This document shows, one piece after another, positions 60,564 through 64,000 of a DNA stretch of 64,000 nt (position 1 is the stretch's first letter; the number at the start of each line of letters is the position of its first letter). The notes beneath the pieces are model-generated. The model was given only the letters and a program-made list of their open reading frames with translations. It did not search any database and was not told the origin of the DNA. Position numbers and translations under genes: made by a program. Source of the stretch: Lachnospiraceae bacterium UBA3820 (GTDB lineage: Bacteria; Bacillota; Clostridia; Lachnospirales; Lachnospiraceae); contig DFDU01000009.1 in assembly GCA_002369325.1 (NCBI GenBank), forward strand, positions 1-64,000, written 5' to 3'.

Positions 60564-62936
60564 CTAATTCAAAAGCTCAACTACCTGCTGATTCTTTTCC
60601 CTGAACCAGACTCTGTTAACATCCTTATCCAAAAGAACCTTAGCATTATTTATGTTTATAAGACAGCCTGCATAGGCTCTTCCCGAAACTCTTAAGCCTA
60701 TTACGGTTGCATTTTTTGAAAGCTCTCTTGTAAACGCATCTCTTTCCTCTCTTATCGCATCCACCTCACCTATAAGCTGATGCAATGCCGTCCTGACATT
60801 TTGATACATAGGCGAATCCTTAAGGATATCCAGCTTGAATTTAACCTCAAGCTTCTTTAATTCCTCCTTAAAAATAGTAATCTTTACCGATATATCTTTT
60901 ATCTTCAAATCCCAGTCTCTGAGTTTCTTTAAGAAGTAATCATTTGCACCGATATCAAATTGAGTACGAAGTCCGGTCTTATTTCCGAGTTCTGCAGCTT
61001 CAATACCATAGATTGCCGACGTTAAACCGCCTACGATTGCACCCTTTCTTCCTGAGATAATGACCTTATTCATAGCCACACAATTACAATTATATAAATA
61101 ATTGCTGTGTACATCATGCTCCGCATATATTTTTGCATTCTCAAAGTATTTTCCGCTGATATCGTTTCCCGCCTCGATTATTCCCATACCTTTTCCGAGA
61201 ACACCCTGCTTGACAAGTATATCATTTCCGGCCTTTAGGAATGCTGCCTCAACACAACCCTTTACGGTTATATTTCCGGTAGCCTCGATAACCGCACGCG
61301 GTTTTACATCACCTCTTATATCAACATCACCGTCAAATTTTATATTTCCACTTGATAAAGAAACATCACCGTTAACAATGTAAACCCTGTTTATGGTAAT
61401 GGTTCCGCCCTTTTCTTCTATACATCCTGTAATGGTTGCTACATAAGTTATCTCATCATCCAAAAGCTTAATATTTTTTCCAATAAGTCTCGGAAGACTT
61501 TTGACATTATTGGGATGAACAAGCTTACCGGTTACATCAAATCCGTACATACCACGAACCGCAGGATGATATATAGCTATGACCTGTCCTTCTTCTACCT
61601 GTTCAAAAAGTGTAACGTTGGCATAATTGACCGAACCGTCTTCATTAAGCTCCGGTTTATGATCCAATTCTCTTTTAAAGAAATATTCATAATATGCATC
61701 CGTACCTTCGGTAGGAAGCTTTCCTTCTGCTATAACAATATCGTTTTCCTCAAATTTTTGACCGCTTACTATTTTGTCAATGACATCCTTTTTAACACCC
61801 TGTCTGACACCACCTAACCTTAATGCTGCAGCTATTTCCTTTTCGGTAAACTTTTCTTCTCCCTCTATATCCGGAAGCTTGATAAAAGCAAACATCTTAT
61901 CCGCACTTATATCTATCGTTAACCTTTGATTTTCGGTAGTCCATCCGGCTAAATCCTCACTGCCTGTACTCTCTTTTTGATCAGCTTCACTCCCCGTTAC
62001 CGCTTCCAAAGAAGCTTTTTCGCCCGGCACTTCATAGTCTTCAAATTCAGAATCCTCATATGAAATAATTTCCGCATCCGGATTTAGAAGAACCGATTCG
62101 GCACTTCCGAAATTTTTTAATTTTATTCTGTGGTTTTCCATATCGGACGCACTCCACATATGCATTGCATATTCCGATACGTCAACCTTATCCTCAAGTC
62201 CGAGTCTTATCTCTCTCATCTGGCGATGTGAAAACAGACTGTCCTCATACCATCCGGTATCGACACCGGACTTCAATCCCAGTCTTATTTCCCTCATCTG
62301 CATCCAATTGTATTCATTTTTTGCATATCTGGAAATGTCAAGTTTTTCTTCAAGTCCACGACGGATTTCATACATTTGTCCGCCCGTTAACGAATTGTCA
62401 AGATAATGTGTTATATCAATATTGTTTTTTAATCCGAGCCTGATTTGCTCGAGCTGCTTGTCATCATAATCCGCATCTATATAAAGCTCTATATTTATAC
62501 CATCCGCAAATGCTTCTCTTAATTCCCTGATAACCTGAACGGAATATCCCTGTTTGTAATAAGGCATAAGATCAATTCCGGCATTGAGACCATTTCGAAT
62601 TTCACGCATTATAAGATAGTCCATATGCTTATCAAGATATACGGACACATCCACTCCTTCAATCAGACCGCGTCGGATTTCACGCATTTGAAACCAGTCA
62701 TACTCTTCATCAAGGTAAGGAGTAACATCTATTTCATTTTCAAGACCTTTTCTGATCTCAGCCATCTGAAGAAAGATGTATTTTTCGTCAGCATAAATGC
62801 TTACATCTACGCCGTTTTTAATACCTTCCCTAATCTCTTCCAATTGCATACGGTCGAAATTCTTCGTATGGTATTCTTTCATACGTTCCAATACTTCTAT
62901 ATCAGATATTTGAGACTTTTTTTTCTCATTTCTCAT
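60564..62936 (-). CDS. FapA-like (DUF342) protein with nine 26-residue EIR repeats
   Basis: The first about 265 residues are nine 26-residue repeats of the form QM-x-EIR-x-GL-x4-DVS-x-Y (QLEEIREGIKNGVDVSIY is the first), a helical repeat typical of Lachnospiraceae proteins. A linker rich in Glu/Ser follows (290-350). The C-terminal half is FapA/DUF342: an N-terminal part (TEGTDAYYEYFF), a right-handed beta-helix (about 500-690; GNITVKGCVEAAFLKAGNDI) and a closing coiled coil. FapA domains are linked to flagella and polar localisation in Vibrio, but no flagellar gene is present here. Start at ATG with GGAG 8 bases upstream. It opens the operon with HD-GYP and addBA. Length 790. Confidence 0.8.
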   Translation of the reverse strand: MRNEKKKSQISDIEVLERMKEYHTKNFDRMQLEEIREGIKNGVDVSIYADEKYIFLQMAEIRKGLENEIDVTPYLDEEYDWFQMREIRRGLIEGVDVSVYLDKHMDYLIMREIRNGLNAGIDLMPYYKQGYSVQVIRELREAFADGINIELYIDADYDDKQLEQIRLGLKNNIDITHYLDNSLTGGQMYEIRRGLEEKLDISRYAKNEYNWMQMREIRLGLKSGVDTGWYEDSLFSHRQMREIRLGLEDKVDVSEYAMHMWSASDMENHRIKLKNFGSAESVLLNPDAEIISYEDSEFEDYEVPGEKASLEAVTGSEADQKESTGSEDLAGWTTENQRLTIDISADKMFAFIKLPDIEGEEKFTEKEIAAALRLGGVRQGVKKDVIDKIVSGQKFEENDIVIAEGKLPTEGTDAYYEYFFKRELDHKPELNEDGSVNYANVTLFEQVEEGQVIAIYHPAVRGMYGFDVTGKLVHPNNVKSLPRLIGKNIKLLDDEITYVATITGCIEEKGGTITINRVYIVNGDVSLSSGNIKFDGDVDIRGDVKPRAVIEATGNITVKGCVEAAFLKAGNDILVKQGVLGKGMGIIEAGNDISGKYFENAKIYAEHDVHSNYLYNCNCVAMNKVIISGRKGAIVGGLTSAIYGIEAAELGNKTGLRTQFDIGANDYFLKKLRDWDLKIKDISVKITIFKEELKKLEVKFKLDILKDSPMYQNVRTALHQLIGEVDAIREERDAFTRELSKNATVIGLRVSGRAYAGCLININNAKVLLDKDVNRVWFREKNQQVVELLN

Positions 62937-62993
62937 AATCAAATCTCCATAAACTGAATCACACGTCCTGCAAAAAAAGCATAATTATTTGTA

Positions 62994-63002
62994 ATTATAA
63001 CA
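62994..63002 (-). promoter_or_regulatory. Extended -10 promoter of the FapA operon
   Basis: TG-T-TATAAT on the minus strand, about 58 bases before the ATG, with no good -35 box, as expected for an extended -10 promoter. Confidence 0.5.
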
Positions 63003-63034
63003 TAAATAAACTTTTAAGTGTAGTTTTTTTTCAC

Positions 63035-63063
63035 TTGTTTTATAAGTCAAAAAAAGCTATAAT
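63035..63063 (+). promoter_or_regulatory. Promoter of the phosphoribosyltransferase-like gene
   Basis: TTGTTT (63035-63040) and TATAAT (63058-63063), 17 bases apart on the plus strand, with AAGGAGG before the ATG at 63111. Confidence 0.7.
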
Positions 63064-63110
63064 ATAAGTGGTTATGGTAACCTGCAAAACCAAAAATAAG
63101 GAGGTATATT

Positions 63111-63755
63111 ATGGATAATCCAAACAGATTTAAGATTTACTCCAAATATAATAATCTTATAGCTTTAAACATCCTTCCGGGACATTTTGCAACATCCTCT
63201 TCTCATATCAATTATTACATTGATATGACTTGCTTGAAAGCAAGACGTAATGAAGCAAAAGCTGCCGCTAAGGCTCTTGTTCAGGAATACGTTACCACAA
63301 CGATTATTGACGCAATTGTTTGTCTTGAAGGAACAGACATTATAGGTGCTTATCTTGCAGACGAGCTTACGAGTGCCGGAATCATGTCGGCAAATATGCA
63401 TAACACTGTATATATTCTGACTCCCGAGCAGACTTCGGGTGGTCAATTATTGTTCAGAGATAATTATCTGCCGATGATTAAAGGCAAAAACGTTCTTGTT
63501 CTTCTTTCAACGGCAACAACAGGTAAAACAATCAATTCTGCTCTTGATTGTATCGAATACTACGGTGGAAAAATAGCAGGTGTTTCAGCTATATTCTCAG
63601 CTGCAAAGGAAATTCACGGTCACGCAATTAATTCCATCTTTACAACGGATGATATACCTAATTATCTGACCTATCCCGCTCATGAATGCCCTATGTGTAA
63701 ATCGGGACATCCTTTGACCGCAATCGTAAACAGCTTCGGTTATTCAAAGCTTTAG
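63111..63755 (+). CDS. Orotate phosphoribosyltransferase-like protein
   Basis: A 214-residue type I phosphoribosyltransferase fold. The PRPP loop region reads KNVLVLLSTATTGKT (126-140): the TTGKT part is right, but the two acidic residues that normally precede it (as in VVDDVITTG) are Ser-Thr. The flexible loop region (TPEQTSGGQLLFRDNY) and a C-terminal CPMCKSGHPL (Cys193, Cys196) resemble the short-Cys type of OPRT. It stands alone with its own promoter and no pyr neighbour. It may be a catalytically reduced enzyme, a regulator, or an enzyme for another base. Confidence 0.65.
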   Translation: MDNPNRFKIYSKYNNLIALNILPGHFATSSSHINYYIDMTCLKARRNEAKAAAKALVQEYVTTTIIDAIVCLEGTDIIGAYLADELTSAGIMSANMHNTVYILTPEQTSGGQLLFRDNYLPMIKGKNVLVLLSTATTGKTINSALDCIEYYGGKIAGVSAIFSAAKEIHGHAINSIFTTDDIPNYLTYPAHECPMCKSGHPLTAIVNSFGYSKL

Positions 63756-63793
63756 ACCGAACGATACAAGAAATCAGTCATTTAAAGAATATA

Positions 63794-63841
63794 ATTCCCT
63801 GCTTAAGAATATATTATATTAATCTTAAGCAGGGAGTTTTT
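63794..63841 (+). terminator. Terminator hairpin overlapping the next gene's SD
   Basis: A perfect 12-bp stem (CCCTGCTTAAGA / TCTTAAGCAGGG, 63797-63834) with a 14-base AU loop is followed by AGTTTTTATT. It ends the PRT-like gene (stop 63755). The GGGAG at its right foot is also the SD of the gene that starts 8 bases later, at 63845. Confidence 0.8.
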
Positions 63842-63844
63842 ATT

Positions 63845-64000
63845 ATGTCATCAAAAACCAAAATCGTTGTCCTAAAGTCAAAAGAACTTATATACACAGC
63901 CATATTTGTAATACTCGGTATTCTTCTTGTTTCACTGCTTATCTATATGTTTTCTCCATCAAAGGGTAGCAGGAAAGACAAAACCGACAAATCAAAAACA
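63845..64000 (+). CDS. Membrane protein, N-terminal part only
   Basis: An open frame from ATG (MSSKTKIVVLKSKEL...) runs 52 codons to the edge of the window without a stop. It has one hydrophobic segment (about residues 15-36) between a basic N-terminus and a very Lys/Ser/Asp-rich stretch (SKGSRKDKTDKSK), so a membrane-anchored exported domain probably follows. The SD GGGAG is part of a terminator-like stem, which may control its expression. Function cannot be judged from this piece. Confidence 0.6.
   Translation, partial: MSSKTKIVVLKSKELIYTAIFVILGILLVSLLIYMFSPSKGSRKDKTDKSKT

Overview
The window is AT-rich, tightly packed and almost entirely one-sided: nearly every gene lies on the minus strand, with strong Shine-Dalgarno (SD) sites and very short or overlapping gene junctions. 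Gene content points to a low-GC Firmicute of the class Clostridia, most likely Lachnospiraceae. Supporting signs are a PolC-type replicase, AddAB instead of RecBCD, the sporulation operon spoIIAA-spoIIAB-sigF, a PASTA-type Ser/Thr kinase with its PP2C partner, a meso-DAP type MurE, and Lachnospiraceae-style protein families (26-residue EIR/GL repeats, DMAQ-repeat nuclease family). This taxonomic call is inference from content only.

Layout. 1-840: end of the rplJ-rplL ribosomal operon, with a well-formed L10 leader, an attenuator and a promoter. 898-5477: cell-wall amidase, membrane-anchored nuclease, a GH13 amylase on the plus strand, and a PD-(D/E)XK protein with tandem repeats. 5478-6748: the only long stretch without a clear gene. 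It holds one doubtful small membrane ORF, three copies of a 73-bp repeat with internal dyads, and a roughly 230-bp nearly perfect inverted-repeat (MITE-like) element just behind polC. 6749-18703: bactofilin-pyrH-frr-uppS-cdsA-dxr-rseP-ispG-polC operon (listed in transcription order), which couples nucleotide supply, ribosome recycling, isoprenoid and phospholipid precursors, membrane proteolysis and replication. 18777-22214: HAD phosphatase, PEP/pyruvate-binding domain protein and small hydrolase. 22369-23336: two convergent, overlapping RlmH-family genes and a small ORF. 23422-39402: a very long run of 15 genes from yicC to putP (yicC, gmk, rpoZ, murE, priA, def, fmt, rsmB, rlmN, prpC, pknB, rsgA, rpe, thiN, putP), ending at a strong terminator. 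39516-47325: rqcH, glgA, a class A PBP, a flavodoxin-like protein and a TetR regulator. 47509-52284: spoIIA operon and the queF-folC-small protein-TPR protein group. 52368-62936: a FapA-like protein, an HD-GYP protein, addB and addA in one operon. 63035-64000: a degenerate phosphoribosyltransferase-like gene and the start of a membrane protein, both on the plus strand.

The most unusual signal is at 22369-23239. The gene in the expected rlmH position keeps the SAM-binding glycine loop and the FPHQ motif but has lost the conserved C-terminal tail. The convergent paralogue, overlapping it tail to tail by 29 bp, has lost the glycine loop but keeps an intact RlmH C-terminal tail. RlmH builds each active site from two protomers, so the pair looks like a split, complementary heterodimer. 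Other points of interest are the non-coding repeats before polC, the repeat-FapA/pseudo-receiver HD-GYP operon, the PEP-binding protein without a phosphohistidine domain, and a terminator hairpin that buries the SD of the last gene.
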